Shown: in pieces, positions 52,807 to 62,381 of the stretch
How the letters are laid out: the number at the start of each line of letters is the position of its first letter
Numbering within the stretch: the stretch's first letter is position 1
Assembly: GCF_900604485.1 (NCBI RefSeq)
Contig: NZ_UWOP01000001.1
Location: 915,501-979,500 of the forward strand
DNA: 64,000 bases
Direction of reading: 5' to 3'
DNA from: Enterococcus mediterraneensis
GTDB taxonomy: Bacteria; Bacillota; Bacilli; Lactobacillales; Enterococcaceae
Notes under the pieces: generated by a model
Database searches by the model: none
The model's input: the letters and a program-made list of their open reading frames with translations, nothing else
What the model was told of the DNA's origin: nothing
Translations under genes and position numbers: made by a program

Positions 52807-54645
52807 TCAGTTTTGTTGCAAACTAGCATATACTTTTTTGAAATAGAAATGACGAGCTAAGAGATAGTAAACGACTTGGATGGCAATAAACAAGCCTAAT
52901 ACAAAATATCCTTCTTTTTGCATCCCCATATCGAAAATATGATACATGGCTGTCAATGCGACACCACCATGGATGACTGAAACGATAATTGGTGTAAAGA
53001 ATAAGATTCCCACTTGCTGACTGATCATTTTTTTCAGTTCTTTTTTTGTCAAACCGATTTTATAGATCATGGCAAATTTTTCCGTGTCTTTCGCTAAATC
53101 GCTGTACAAGCGGAAGTATAAGAAGCTGCCCGCTGAGACAAAGAAAATCACGCCGATAAACACGCCCACAAAAAGAATCGGAGCATAGCCATCAATAATG
53201 GATTGTTCCATGTATGTTTTTGCGGAAGCATAAGTATCTAGTTCTTTTTCCATACGTTTCCCAACTGCAATCAATGAGTCACGGGAAGCGTCTTTTGTGA
53301 CCCATACAGCGCGTTTTGTCGCCTGCACTTGCCCAAAATCAGTATGATCTGGTACCACATATGTTGGCATGTAGACAGAGATCAATGATGTTTTGATATG
53401 TTTAGAGACTTGCAGTTTTTGTGAAGCGACAGTGATCGTATTGATGTCTGTAGTTTCGTCAGAAGACCCCATCTGCGGATTTTCTGGCATCAGATTGACC
53501 GCTTTATCTTTTACAGAAATTGTCGCTTCCCCAGTCAGCTTCGCCAATTTATTATAGTCTGATTCTGTTAAAAATTGTTTGTCTTCGATAGAATACACCG
53601 AAGTTAATACTTTGTCGGCCGATACATTTTCATCAGAAAATATAGCATCGATCGTGTCCGCTCCTTTTTCTGTAACGGCTGGTTTGTCCATCAGCTCTAC
53701 TTCAAAAGGCTCATTTTGGATTGTTCCTAATAAGATCTTTTCTAAGCCATACAATGTACCGATAGCGGCAAAAGCCACGGTTGAAATGATCGCTACTAAA
53801 ATAAATGAACGAGCATTATCTTTCATCCGAAAAGAAAGATCGGAGAAAACGATCATGTTCGTCTTCTTCCAAAACAGCTGCACGTTTTTCTTTAAAGCTT
53901 CGATAAGCATGACACTGGCTTGATTGAAAAATAGCGCCGTACCGATAATTACAATGGCGATCACCGGAAGCATGACTGTGATCACAGCTACACCAGGTAC
54001 AATCAATGCGACGATATAGCCGATCACGATCAATAAGATCCCTAAAACTGCTTTGAAGGTGGAAAATTTGATCTTGCCTTTGCCTAGATCACCGGCTTTC
54101 AATAATTCCTGAACACTCATTTTTGGCAGGCGAGTCCGGATCAAAAAAGAAATCGCCAAGAACAATACTGCAAAAGAAGCGATAGTGATCAGGATCGTCC
54201 GGGATGGGAAATACAGCGCAAAATCTAAATGCAGCAGGCGGTTAGCCAGCAAAATGATCAGCTGTGTAAAACCGACCCCTAATATACTCCCAGTGATTGT
54301 TGCAAAAAAGCCGATCACTAAGTTTTCAATGAAGATCATATTTTTCAGTTGTTTAGGACTCATCCCTTGGATCATCATCAAGCCGAACTCTTTTTTGCGA
54401 GACTGGATAAAGATATCCATCGAGTAAAACACAAACAAAAAAGCAAAAAGATAAATGATCACTGCTGCTGCCGTCATTCCGCTATCTGCCCGTTTATCCA
54501 AAGCACCACCGACGATCGATGGATGATTCGCTAATGCGGTAAATGCAAAAAAGACCATTACCGACATTGCAGTACTAAAAAAATAGGCTAAATATAAATG
54601 CTTGTTGCGAATCGTATTCCGAAACACAAATTGATTAAAATTCAT
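52807..54645 (-). CDS. BceB-like ABC transporter permease (612 aa)
   Basis: FtsX-type permease with about ten helices and a large extracytoplasmic domain between helices 7 and 8 (about residues 310-500). N-terminus NFNQFVFRNTIRNKHLYLAY and the loop DIFIQSRKKEFGLMMIQGMS are typical of BceB/VraG transporters that sense and resist peptide antibiotics. ATG at 54645 follows GAGGAGG. Overlaps its ATPase gene by 11 bases. No BceRS two-component pair is adjacent. Confidence 0.88.
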   Translation of the reverse strand: MNFNQFVFRNTIRNKHLYLAYFFSTAMSVMVFFAFTALANHPSIVGGALDKRADSGMTAAAVIIYLFAFLFVFYSMDIFIQSRKKEFGLMMIQGMSPKQLKNMIFIENLVIGFFATITGSILGVGFTQLIILLANRLLHLDFALYFPSRTILITIASFAVLFLAISFLIRTRLPKMSVQELLKAGDLGKGKIKFSTFKAVLGILLIVIGYIVALIVPGVAVITVMLPVIAIVIIGTALFFNQASVMLIEALKKNVQLFWKKTNMIVFSDLSFRMKDNARSFILVAIISTVAFAAIGTLYGLEKILLGTIQNEPFEVELMDKPAVTEKGADTIDAIFSDENVSADKVLTSVYSIEDKQFLTESDYNKLAKLTGEATISVKDKAVNLMPENPQMGSSDETTDINTITVASQKLQVSKHIKTSLISVYMPTYVVPDHTDFGQVQATKRAVWVTKDASRDSLIAVGKRMEKELDTYASAKTYMEQSIIDGYAPILFVGVFIGVIFFVSAGSFLYFRLYSDLAKDTEKFAMIYKIGLTKKELKKMISQQVGILFFTPIIVSVIHGGVALTAMYHIFDMGMQKEGYFVLGLFIAIQVVYYLLARHFYFKKVYASLQQN

Positions 54646-55384
54646 TTTCGACCTCCTCAACATGCGCTAATTCGTCGATGATTTGGTCGTAAAATTCTTT
54701 TTGTCCATTTGTATTACGAATCTCATGAACCAACGAACCGTCTTTGATGAAAATGATCCGTTGACAATAACTTGCCGCTAATGGATCATGGGTCACCATT
54801 AAAATCGTCGCTTGGTCTTCTTGATTCAGTTGACGCAACAAACGCATCACATCTTTTGATGATTTTGTATCCAAATTACCAGTAGGCTCATCGGCTAATA
54901 CTAAATTAGGACGATGGATCATTGCCCGCGCTACGGCGACCCGCTGTTGCTGACCTCCGGAGATTTCCGGGATCCGTTTGCCCATGAGATCAGCGATCCC
55001 TAGTCGTTGCGCGATTTCTTTGGCTGAACGCTGCATCACTGCTACTTTTTCTCCGTCTAATGTTAAAGGAAGGACCATATTTTCTTCGACAGTCAATGTA
55101 GGCATCAAGTTGAAATTCTGAAATACAAATCCCAATTCTTTTCGGCGGAACCGGGCGATCTGTTCTTGATCCATCGTATGAGGATTTTTTCCGTTCAATT
55201 CGATGGTACCAGAAGTCGGATGGTCGATCGTTGCTAACAGGTTCAGCAGCGTAGACTTTCCTGAACCAGAAGGACCCATGATACCAACGAATTCACCGTC
55301 TGCAACCGTTAGATCGATTTCTTTTAGTGCTTCGTATTTTACCGTGTCACCATAGATCTTTTTTAATTTTTTTACTTGTAACAT
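54635..55384 (-). CDS. BceA-like ABC transporter ATP-binding protein (249 aa)
   Basis: MacB/LolD-type ATPase: Walker A GPSGSGKSTLLN, Q-loop FVFQNFNLMPTLTVEENMVL, signature ISGGQQQRVAVARAM, Walker B LVLADEPTGNLD and H-loop VTHDP. The Glu/Val-rich C-terminal tail (DELAHVEEVENEF) is longer than usual. Partner of the permease downstream. Confidence 0.93.
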   Translation of the reverse strand: MLQVKKLKKIYGDTVKYEALKEIDLTVADGEFVGIMGPSGSGKSTLLNLLATIDHPTSGTIELNGKNPHTMDQEQIARFRRKELGFVFQNFNLMPTLTVEENMVLPLTLDGEKVAVMQRSAKEIAQRLGIADLMGKRIPEISGGQQQRVAVARAMIHRPNLVLADEPTGNLDTKSSKDVMRLLRQLNQEDQATILMVTHDPLAASYCQRIIFIKDGSLVHEIRNTNGQKEFYDQIIDELAHVEEVENEF

Positions 55385-55546
55385 ATCATTGCTCCATTTC
55401 TGTCTTTTTTTATAGTCTATTAGAACTAGCTCTCACTGACCATTGATGCAAATAACAATCAACTAACATTTTTGTTATACTTGTTCTTTAGCGCTCTATT
55501 GATCATAGTCCTTCTGTCCCATAAAAACATCCATCCAGAGACTGAA

Positions 55547-55674
55547 AGAGAGTGGAACCTTGATACAAGCGACTCGATTTCATATATCTGAACAGCAAAT
55601 GACTCACCTTTAGGCTTCTCATATTCCCATTCGGACAGTTGAAATCAGCACCTGATATCACAGTTCCACTCTCT
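55547..55674. repeat. 128-bp imperfect palindrome
   Basis: Perfect 12-bp arms AGAGAGTGGAAC (55547-55558) and its complement (55663-55674), with partial pairing further in (GATA...GATTTC). It lies between ftsK and the bceA-like gene, where no gene is visible in 55385-55734. Possibly a MITE-like repeat or a structured terminator for ftsK. Confidence 0.65.
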
Positions 55675-55734
55675 ATTTGTAAAAATTCTCTATTGTCGAT
55701 TATATATGCCTCAAATTTTCAGCAAATAATTAGA

Positions 55735-58101
55735 TCAAGGTTGGTTTTCCATTGGGTCAACACTTTCTTCTGGTGCTGGTTCCATCAATACTTTCCGCGG
55801 CTTGCTGCCTTCTGATGGTCCCACTACGCCATGTTCTTCCAGTTCATCCACTAGACGTGCCGCACGGTTGTAGCCGATTCTAAAGCGGCGTTGCAGCAAG
55901 GAAACGCTGGCTGTCTGCATATCGATGACCAGAGCTTTTGCTTGATCGTACAATTCATCTTGAGATTGTTCGCTGGATGTTGTGGTTTCTTCTGAGATCA
56001 TCATTTTCTCTTCGTAATTGGCACCTTGCTGATTCGTGATGAACTCTACCACTCGTTCTACTTCATGATCAGAGATAAATGCGCCTTGAACCCGGATCGG
56101 CTTATTCTCGCCCATTGGCAGATAAAGCATGTCCCCGCGTCCTAAAAGTTTTTCCGCACCGTTGGAATCGATGATCGTCCGGGAATCCACCCCGCTGGAG
56201 ACCGCAAACGCGATCCGCGACGGTACGTTTGCTTTGATGATCCCGGTGATGACATCGACACTTGGCCGTTGGGTCGCCAAGATCATATGGATCCCAGCTG
56301 CCCGCGCCATTTGCGCCAAGCGGATGATCGCATCTTCCACTTCGTTACTGGCAACCATCATCAAGTCAGCCAACTCGTCAACGATCACAACGATAAATGG
56401 TAAAATCGGCCGTTTCTCGCCATCTTCCAAATTTTTTTCATTCACCAATTCATTGTATCCAGTGATATTGCGGACACCTGTAGCTGCAAATTTTTCGTAA
56501 CGTTCTTCCATTTCTTTGACGACTTTTTGCAAAGCTTGTGCTGCTTTGCGGGGATTAGTGACCACAGGTGTCAATAAGTGAGGAATGCCGTTATAGACAT
56601 TCAATTCCACCATTTTAGGGTCGATCATCATCAATTTGACTTCGTGAGGTTTGGCCCGCATCAAAATACTGGTAATGATCCCGTTGATAGCTACCGATTT
56701 CCCACTCCCGGTGGAACCGGCGATCAACAGATGGGGCATCTTCGTCAGATCAGCAGTCTGTACTCGTCCGGAGATATCCCGTCCTAAAGGTACTTCCAAC
56801 AGTTGATCTGGATGATTGGGCTGAGCGTCGATCACTTCTCGGAAAGAGACCATACTGATCGTACTGTTAGGCACTTCGATCCCGATCAATGACTTTCCGG
56901 GAATCGGTGCTTCCATCCGAACATCTTTTGCCGCTAATGCCAACGCAATATCATCTGTCAAACCGACGATCTTGCTGACTTTGACACCAACAGCCGGTTG
57001 TACTTCGAATTTTGTAACAGCCGGTCCTAAACTGGCTTTGACAACTTTGGCATCCACACCAAAACTTTTGAAGGTATTTTCTAACACACCGATATTGTTT
57101 TCGATTTTAGAATACTCATCACTTTGATCTGTCGCCGGGATGGTATCCAATAAGACAGAAGTAGGCAATTCGTAATCTTGGTCTTCCGCTTCTTCGGAAA
57201 TCTCAAAATCCAGATCCTCGCCGTCGTCTTCCGGTACATCATCAACTGGCTTATGGACTGGTTCTGTTGCCGGCATATTTTGCTGGAAACTATCAATCGG
57301 AACAAAACTCAACTGTTCCGGTTCTGCCAACGGTTCTGATTCCTGCTGTTCGTCATCTTGCAGTGGTCGGACCTGATTTTTTTCTTTTTCCTTCATTTCC
57401 GCAATGACCCGCTCGCGTTCTGCAGCGATTTGTGCTTCTTTCGCCGCTTTTTTCTCTTGCTTTTTCGCTTCACGCTGGGCTTTTTTATCAGGATCTTCTG
57501 CTAAGAATTGCTGCAGTTTTTCACTGATCGTCTGCAGACCATCGATTACTTGATGACCGCTCATCATACTGAAAAGAAAGCCGCCGACCCCTAATAAAAT
57601 AAAAGCGATCAGATAACTGCCGATTTGCGAAACCAAGAAATAACTGGCTTGATACAAGATCGCGCCGACTAATCCGCCGCCGACATTTTGTTGGATCTGG
57701 CTGGTACGCAGATCACTGGACAACGCCTGCCAAGTCGTTTGTAAAATATTCGGCTGGCTGGTTTGCAATTTACTGAATAAATGAGCGTGCAGCATCAGTA
57801 AGACCCCTAGATAAAAAATCAGACTGCCAAAAAAACGGCGATAGTTGGTGATTTTTGCCTCTGTCGTCTTCAGCATCAGCCAAATCCCATATCCTGCAAG
57901 CACTAAACACAAGATCGGATACGTGTTGCCGCCGATTATCCGAAAAGTATTAGCCAACAAAGTTCCTAGAAACCCTAATTTAAATAAGCCGAATCCGGCA
58001 AACAAAACAAATACCAGACCAATCAAAATCATGATCAATTTTTCTTGCTGCTGAATCTCTTTTTTTGTTTTTCTTTTCTTCTGGCGTTTTTTTTGTGCCA
58101 T
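55735..58101 (-). CDS. ftsK: DNA translocase FtsK/SpoIIIE (788 aa)
   Basis: Moves chromosome ends through the division septum. Four or five N-terminal helices (about 20-190), a charged linker rich in Glu/Lys, the motor with Walker [16 protein letters not shown] and Walker [16 protein letters not shown], and the C-terminal gamma winged helix ([20 protein letters not shown]) that reads polarity sequences. Length is normal. Confidence 0.96.
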   Translation of the reverse strand: MAQKKRQKKRKTKKEIQQQEKLIMILIGLVFVLFAGFGLFKLGFLGTLLANTFRIIGGNTYPILCLVLAGYGIWLMLKTTEAKITNYRRFFGSLIFYLGVLLMLHAHLFSKLQTSQPNILQTTWQALSSDLRTSQIQQNVGGGLVGAILYQASYFLVSQIGSYLIAFILLGVGGFLFSMMSGHQVIDGLQTISEKLQQFLAEDPDKKAQREAKKQEKKAAKEAQIAAERERVIAEMKEKEKNQVRPLQDDEQQESEPLAEPEQLSFVPIDSFQQNMPATEPVHKPVDDVPEDDGEDLDFEISEEAEDQDYELPTSVLLDTIPATDQSDEYSKIENNIGVLENTFKSFGVDAKVVKASLGPAVTKFEVQPAVGVKVSKIVGLTDDIALALAAKDVRMEAPIPGKSLIGIEVPNSTISMVSFREVIDAQPNHPDQLLEVPLGRDISGRVQTADLTKMPHLLIAGSTGSGKSVAINGIITSILMRAKPHEVKLMMIDPKMVELNVYNGIPHLLTPVVTNPRKAAQALQKVVKEMEERYEKFAATGVRNITGYNELVNEKNLEDGEKRPILPFIVVIVDELADLMMVASNEVEDAIIRLAQMARAAGIHMILATQRPSVDVITGIIKANVPSRIAFAVSSGVDSRTIIDSNGAEKLLGRGDMLYLPMGENKPIRVQGAFISDHEVERVVEFITNQQGANYEEKMMISEETTTSSEQSQDELYDQAKALVIDMQTASVSLLQRRFRIGYNRAARLVDELEEHGVVGPSEGSKPRKVLMEPAPEESVDPMENQP

Positions 58102-58142
58102 TTTTTTGATCCCTCATTTCATCACCTTCCATTATACAAAAA

Positions 58143-58180
58143 AAAAGAGGCGAACAAAAGTTTTGTTTTCGCCTCTTTGT
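58143..58180 (-). terminator. Terminator of the amino-acid ABC operon
   Basis: AAAGAGGCGAA / TTCGCCTCTTT stem enclosing a second A/T stem, with a long T-run on the minus strand. Confidence 0.85.
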
Positions 58181-58192
58181 GAGAAATGGGGG

Positions 58193-59005
58193 TTACTTCG
58201 GTGTCACATCTTCCCCGAACCATTTTTCAGATATTTTTTTGAATTCGCCGTTGTCTTGTAGAGTTTTCAATCCTTGGTTGACCTTATCCACCAATTTTTG
58301 ATCATCTTTGCGGACACCTACCGCGAAGTCCTCGCTTTTGAATGGTCCTTCTGTAATAGTGTAATCATCTAATTGTTTCTTTTGAGTCAGGTAATAATTT
58401 GCATATACTTCATCGATCAATAGACCATCGATTCGGCCGTTTTCCAAGTCAATAAATGCTTCATTGAAGCTGGCGAAAAGAACTGCATCGTTGTCTTTGA
58501 CTAGATCTTTCAAGACTTTAGGCTGTTCTGTAAACAGACTATATCCGGAGGAACCTTCTTGCGCTCCCAATATTTTTCCTTTCATCCCATCAAATGACGT
58601 GATCTTGCTTTCCTTTGGCGTTACTAACACTTGGTCATTTTCCATGTAAGGATCAGAAAACAGAACTTTCTTTTCCCGTTCCGGTGTTTTACTGTAACCA
58701 TTCCAAATCAAGTCGATCGTGCCGTTGTCCAATTCCGTTTCTTTCATTGACCAATCAATCGGTTGGAAAGTGACTTTGATATCACTCTCTTTAAACACAG
58801 CTTTTGCCAAGTCGATATCGAATCCTACCAGATCGCCTTTTTCATCTTTGAAGCCCATTGGCACAAAGGTATCGTCCAACCCGACAACGACTTCTTTTGT
58901 AGTATCCCGTGCGCTTTTTTCTTCTTTTTGGCCGCTTCCGCACGCCGCCAAACTTAAACCAACCAAACCAACTGCCAACCAGCCTGCTAATTTATTCATC
59001 TTCAT
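58193..59005 (-). CDS. Amino-acid ABC transporter substrate-binding lipoprotein (270 aa)
   Basis: MKMNKLAGWLAVGLVGLSLA ends in the lipobox LAAC at Cys22. SBP_bac_3 fold: VGLDDTFVPMGFKDEKGDLV, FDIDLAKAVFKESDIKVTF, ELDNGTIDLIWNGYSKTPER. Binds a polar amino acid for the permease and ATPase encoded upstream. The T-box leader suggests histidine or another tRNA-sensed amino acid, but the specificity is not proven. Confidence 0.93.
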   Translation of the reverse strand: MKMNKLAGWLAVGLVGLSLAACGSGQKEEKSARDTTKEVVVGLDDTFVPMGFKDEKGDLVGFDIDLAKAVFKESDIKVTFQPIDWSMKETELDNGTIDLIWNGYSKTPEREKKVLFSDPYMENDQVLVTPKESKITSFDGMKGKILGAQEGSSGYSLFTEQPKVLKDLVKDNDAVLFASFNEAFIDLENGRIDGLLIDEVYANYYLTQKKQLDDYTITEGPFKSEDFAVGVRKDDQKLVDKVNQGLKTLQDNGEFKKISEKWFGEDVTPK

Positions 59006-59649
59006 TTTTCTTCCTCCTTTTTGGGATTTACTCGTAAAAGATTATCTGCGATATTTTCCGCAAATGTTAAATCGTGAGTGACCACGATTTGCGTAACACC
59101 TTGTTTTTTCAGATCCAAAATCAGATTTTCCACCTGCTGCCGCAACTCTGGATCAAGAGCGCTGGTAGGTTCATCGTAGGCCAAAACTTTTGGATTCATC
59201 GCCATCGCCCGGGCGATCGCCACCCGCTGTTTTTGTCCGCCGGAAAGTTGGAAGGGATAATGTTCCAAATGTTCTTCCAGTCCCAGCTGTTGCGCTAAGT
59301 GCTGCGCTTTTTTTGTATAGATTTCTTTACTTTCTTTTAAGACCATTTTCGGTGCCAAAGTGATATTTTCAAAGACGTTGAGATGCGGAAACAATTGGAA
59401 ATCTTGAAAAACGACCCCTACTACTTGTTCCTGCTCGTTCAAAGCTGTCGGATCGAAAGCTTTGCCATCTAATAGAAAAAGACCACTGTCGACTTTTTCC
59501 AGACCTGCCAACATTCTCAGCAAAGTAGTTTTCCCACCGCCGGAAGGTCCCACGATCGCTAAAATACTGCCGTCTGGAATCGTCAGATCCAATTGATCAA
59601 TCACTTTTTTCTTTCCGAATGATTTTGTGACTTGCTTTAGTTCTAACAT
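59002..59649 (-). CDS. Amino-acid ABC transporter ATP-binding protein (215 aa)
   Basis: Walker A GPSGGGKTTLLR (two Gly in the second half, as in GlnQ/ArtP), signature LSGGQKQRVAIARAM, Walker B VLAYDEPTSALDPE, H-loop VTHDLTFA. Overlaps the binding-protein gene by 4 bases. Short C-terminus, typical of polar amino-acid uptake ATPases. Confidence 0.94.
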   Translation of the reverse strand: MLELKQVTKSFGKKKVIDQLDLTIPDGSILAIVGPSGGGKTTLLRMLAGLEKVDSGLFLLDGKAFDPTALNEQEQVVGVVFQDFQLFPHLNVFENITLAPKMVLKESKEIYTKKAQHLAQQLGLEEHLEHYPFQLSGGQKQRVAIARAMAMNPKVLAYDEPTSALDPELRQQVENLILDLKKQGVTQIVVTHDLTFAENIADNLLRVNPKKEEEK

Positions 59650-59661
59650 GGTTTCTCCTCC

Positions 59662-60303
59662 TTAGCGATAATAATCCATTTTCTTCTCAATAGTTTTCAT
59701 CAAGACTGTAAAGACTCCTGTCATTACAAGATAAATCAAACCGACACCGACTAATGGCAACAGTGTCGTATCCCGTTCCATCGCGATCTTGCCGATCCGC
59801 ATAACATCTGAGAGACCCAAGATATAAACCAGCGATGTATCTTTAACTAAATTAATGATCTCATTACCGACAGATGGGAAGGTGATCTTGACCACCTGTG
59901 GAATAATGATTTTCGTAATGGTTTGCCATTTGCTCAAACGCAGTACTTGCGCCGCCTCGTATTGTCCTGTTGAAATAGACTGAATCCCACCGCGGAAAAT
60001 CTCAGCGAAGTAGGCCGCGTAATTGATAATGAAGGCCAATACTGCGGCATCAAAACGATCAAATACGATCCCAGCTAATGGCAGTCCATAGAAAATAAAA
60101 ATCAATTGCAGCAATAATGGCGTTCCCCGCATCAACCAAACATAAATTTGAACTAAAAATTTCAGCGGCGGGAAGTGACTGACTAACGCAAATGCTAAAA
60201 TAATTCCCAGTGGTATTGATCCTAAAAGCGTAAAAGCAAACAATTTCAATGTAATTCCTGCACCGCTCAATAATTGCGGCATTAATGAAACTAAATATTC
60301 CAT
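59662..60303 (-). CDS. Amino-acid ABC transporter permease (213 aa)
   Basis: HisM/GlnP-type permease: LPLLLSGAGITLKLFAF-like start, 'RGTPLLLQLIFIFYGLPLAG', EAA loop 'AQVLRLSKWQTITKIIIPQV', five helices. ATG at 60303 chosen for GGAGGAG 7 bases upstream. First gene of the three-gene operon, directly behind the T-box leader. Confidence 0.93.
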   Translation of the reverse strand: MEYLVSLMPQLLSGAGITLKLFAFTLLGSIPLGIILAFALVSHFPPLKFLVQIYVWLMRGTPLLLQLIFIFYGLPLAGIVFDRFDAAVLAFIINYAAYFAEIFRGGIQSISTGQYEAAQVLRLSKWQTITKIIIPQVVKITFPSVGNEIINLVKDTSLVYILGLSDVMRIGKIAMERDTTLLPLVGVGLIYLVMTGVFTVLMKTIEKKMDYYR

Positions 60304-60340
60304 GATTTCTCCTCCAACATACATTCTTTGATAAAAATAA

Positions 60341-60390
60341 AACGTCCCCTGACAAAATGCCAGAGGACGTTTTTACACGTGGTCCCACCT
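60341..60390 (-). promoter_or_regulatory. Second T-box-like antiterminator and terminator
   Basis: AGGTGGGACCACG (complement of 60378-60390) is a variant T-box sequence, followed by the terminator AACGTCCCCTG / CAGAGGACGTT (60341-60372) with a T-run on the minus strand. Upstream, 60391-60480 can form a short GAAGAT/ATCTTC stem I-like hairpin. It looks like a second, shortened T-box in tandem. Confidence 0.65.
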
Positions 60391-60481
60391 CAGTTTATCT
60401 TCTACAAAGAAGATCTCCAGCAATCATTCTGTCAACTAGTGGTGATGAGACCATCATAGTATCTTCTACGATTTTAGCAAT

Positions 60482-60745
60482 AAAAAAGTCCTTTAGTCAA
60501 AAGACTAAAGGACGTAAATTACGCGGTTCCACCTTTTTTTATCAACGCCTCGCGGTCGCTGAACTTAACTAGTCATCTATCAATGACTGCAGCTGTAACG
60601 GGCTTTCCCGGAAAATCCTACTATGTTCAGAAATTCGACTCCAAGATGTGTTTCACAACTAACGGCTATCTCTTTTCACCTGCCAGAGACTCTCTAAAAA
60701 CCAATTTACTTGCTACTCTTCTTTTCGATGTCGTAGTATTAAGTT
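60482..60745 (-). promoter_or_regulatory. T-box riboswitch leader
   Basis: The conserved T-box sequence AAGGTGGAACCGCG (complement of 60522-60535) and a strong terminator GTCCTTTAGTC / GACTAAAGGAC (60483-60512 region) are present. Stem I spans about 60600-60740. A candidate specifier follows GAA in TGAACATAGTAGG, reading CAT (His), but the codon position is uncertain. Binding of uncharged tRNA would allow readthrough into the transporter operon. Confidence 0.9.
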
Positions 60746-60751
60746 GATAAT

Positions 60752-60780
60752 AATTTACATGGATTTTTACTGATTGTCAA
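60752..60780 (-). promoter_or_regulatory. Promoter of the T-box-controlled operon
   Basis: Minus strand TTGACA (60775-60780), 17-bp spacer, TAAATT (60752-60757). Confidence 0.75.
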
Positions 60781-60808
60781 CTATTTTTATTCTTAGGAGG
60801 AAATTTTT

Positions 60809-61291
60809 ATGTTAGCGACAGAAAAAGAAGCCTATGATTTATTGGCTCATTTAAAGATTTCTTATCAACGAGTGGATCATCCGGCGATCACTTCAGTAAA
60901 AAATGTACCCTTTGAATTGCCTGGTCCTCAAGTCAAAAATCTAGTATTAAAAGCAAAAAAAGGCAAGCGTGTCTATCTCGTGATCCTTCCTGATGAAAAA
61001 CAAGCAAATCTAGCGTTGTTAGCGGAAGAATTATCCGAAAAACGTTTATCTTTTCTTTCCGAAGATGAGTTGCAAAAGCTGCTGCATGTCCCTGCCGGAA
61101 CAGTGACACCATTAGCCTTGCCTCATGATCAGGATCATCAGATCACCGTTGTCATTGATGAATCCATCGACCGCGAAGATACTGTAGGGTTTCATCCGAA
61201 CATCAATTCCACGACGTTGATCATGACGTTTCATGACTTTGAAAAAATTTTGGATCATTTAGGGTACACACCGCTTTTTATCAAAGTTTGA
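60809..61291 (+). CDS. YbaK/ProX-type prolyl-tRNA deacylase domain protein (160 aa)
   Basis: Stand-alone editing domain: LATEKEAYDLLAHLKISYQR, VDHPAITSVKNVPFELPGPQ with the GxxxKNLVLKAKKGKRVYLV core, and C-terminal DTVGFHPNINSTTLIMTFHD. Matches the PrdX/ProXp family that hydrolyses mischarged Ala-tRNA-Pro. Transcribed away from the T-box operon. GGAGGA before ATG. Confidence 0.88.
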   Translation: MLATEKEAYDLLAHLKISYQRVDHPAITSVKNVPFELPGPQVKNLVLKAKKGKRVYLVILPDEKQANLALLAEELSEKRLSFLSEDELQKLLHVPAGTVTPLALPHDQDHQITVVIDESIDREDTVGFHPNINSTTLIMTFHDFEKILDHLGYTPLFIKV

Positions 61292-61323
61292 ACCCTTTTT
61301 TTGAACCCTTGATGAAAAATTTT

Positions 61324-62085
61324 TTAATGATGTTTATAACTTAAATAATAGAATGCCGAAACAAAAATCGAGCCGCCGATAATATTGCCGATATAAACAG
61401 GGACAAAATTATAAATAAATTCCAACCAAGTCGCTTGCCCTTCGAAAATGGCCGCCGGGATCACAAAGCAATTCGCTACGCTATGCTGGAATCCGATCGC
61501 AACAAAGATCATTACAGGAAACCAAATGGTCAATACTTTCCCTGCTGCGTCTTTGGCTCCGTAAGACAGCCACAGTGCCAGACCTACGAACCAATTACAG
61601 CCGATTCCTGATCCGATTGCTTGAAGAGCAGATACTTCGATCTTGTGGTGGGCGATATCGATCAGCTGTTCCAGATAAGGTCCTGAATGAGTCAATCCCA
61701 CCAAATAGCCAAAGAAATACGCCACAAAGATAGCGCCAACAATATTCGCCACTGTAATAATCGCCCAATTTTTTATCAACTCGGAAAAGCGGATCTTTTT
61801 GTCCATGAACGCGATCGCTACTGCCATCATATTCCCGGTAATAAGTTCACCGCCGCCTAATAAAATGACCAATAAACCGATCGGAAAAACCGAAGCCCCC
61901 ACCAAACTCGTTAAGCTGGCCATATTTTCCGGAATGGAAGCCGAAACCCGTATATACGCCAAATATCCTAGGGAAATCATCGCTCCGCCGATAAAACCTA
62001 GAATCAATTTCGCTAGCAAAGGTTTTTTGATTTTTTTCTCTCCATATTGGATGCTTAAATTCATAATTTCTTCTGGTGTGTGCAT
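61324..62085 (-). CDS. Formate/nitrite transporter family channel (FocA-like, 253 aa)
   Basis: Six helices with the FNT signature: 'KLILGFIGGAMISLGYLAYI', GELITGNMMAVAIAFMDKKI, GIGCNWFVGLALWLSYGAKD, FQHSVANCFVIPAAIF. Moves formate or nitrite; in a fermenting enterococcus formate is more likely. Transcribed toward the deacylase gene. Confidence 0.92.
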   Translation of the reverse strand: MHTPEEIMNLSIQYGEKKIKKPLLAKLILGFIGGAMISLGYLAYIRVSASIPENMASLTSLVGASVFPIGLLVILLGGGELITGNMMAVAIAFMDKKIRFSELIKNWAIITVANIVGAIFVAYFFGYLVGLTHSGPYLEQLIDIAHHKIEVSALQAIGSGIGCNWFVGLALWLSYGAKDAAGKVLTIWFPVMIFVAIGFQHSVANCFVIPAAIFEGQATWLEFIYNFVPVYIGNIIGGSIFVSAFYYLSYKHH

Positions 62086-62266
62086 TTGTTCACGTCTCTC
62101 CTCTTTTCATACTTTTTTTACTTTACGATATCTGAAAAAAAAAGCAATCACTATTAAAGAAAAAATAGTGAATTTTATCACAATTTTCATTTTGTACTCT
62201 CATTTTTAGGTCCAATGTAACTATACAAAAGCAAATAATTTTATTTATGCTTTTACATGTAAATAT

Positions 62267-62295
62267 TTGACATAAATTGAGTAATTTCAGATAAT
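62267..62295 (+). promoter_or_regulatory. kup promoter
   Basis: TTGACA (62267-62272), 17-bp spacer and GATAAT (62290-62295). The rest of the 62086-62381 gap is AT-rich; I see no c-di-AMP riboswitch. Confidence 0.65.
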
Positions 62296-62381
62296 GTTTG
62301 TTATTGAAGATTTGGCACTTATTTCTTCATAAAAATAGATAAATTTATAAGTAACACTTGAAATCTTAGGAGGATTATACA

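Noticed and set aside
62086..62381. c-di-AMP riboswitch upstream of kup
   Set aside because: Gap is AT-rich and lacks the conserved core motifs of that riboswitch.
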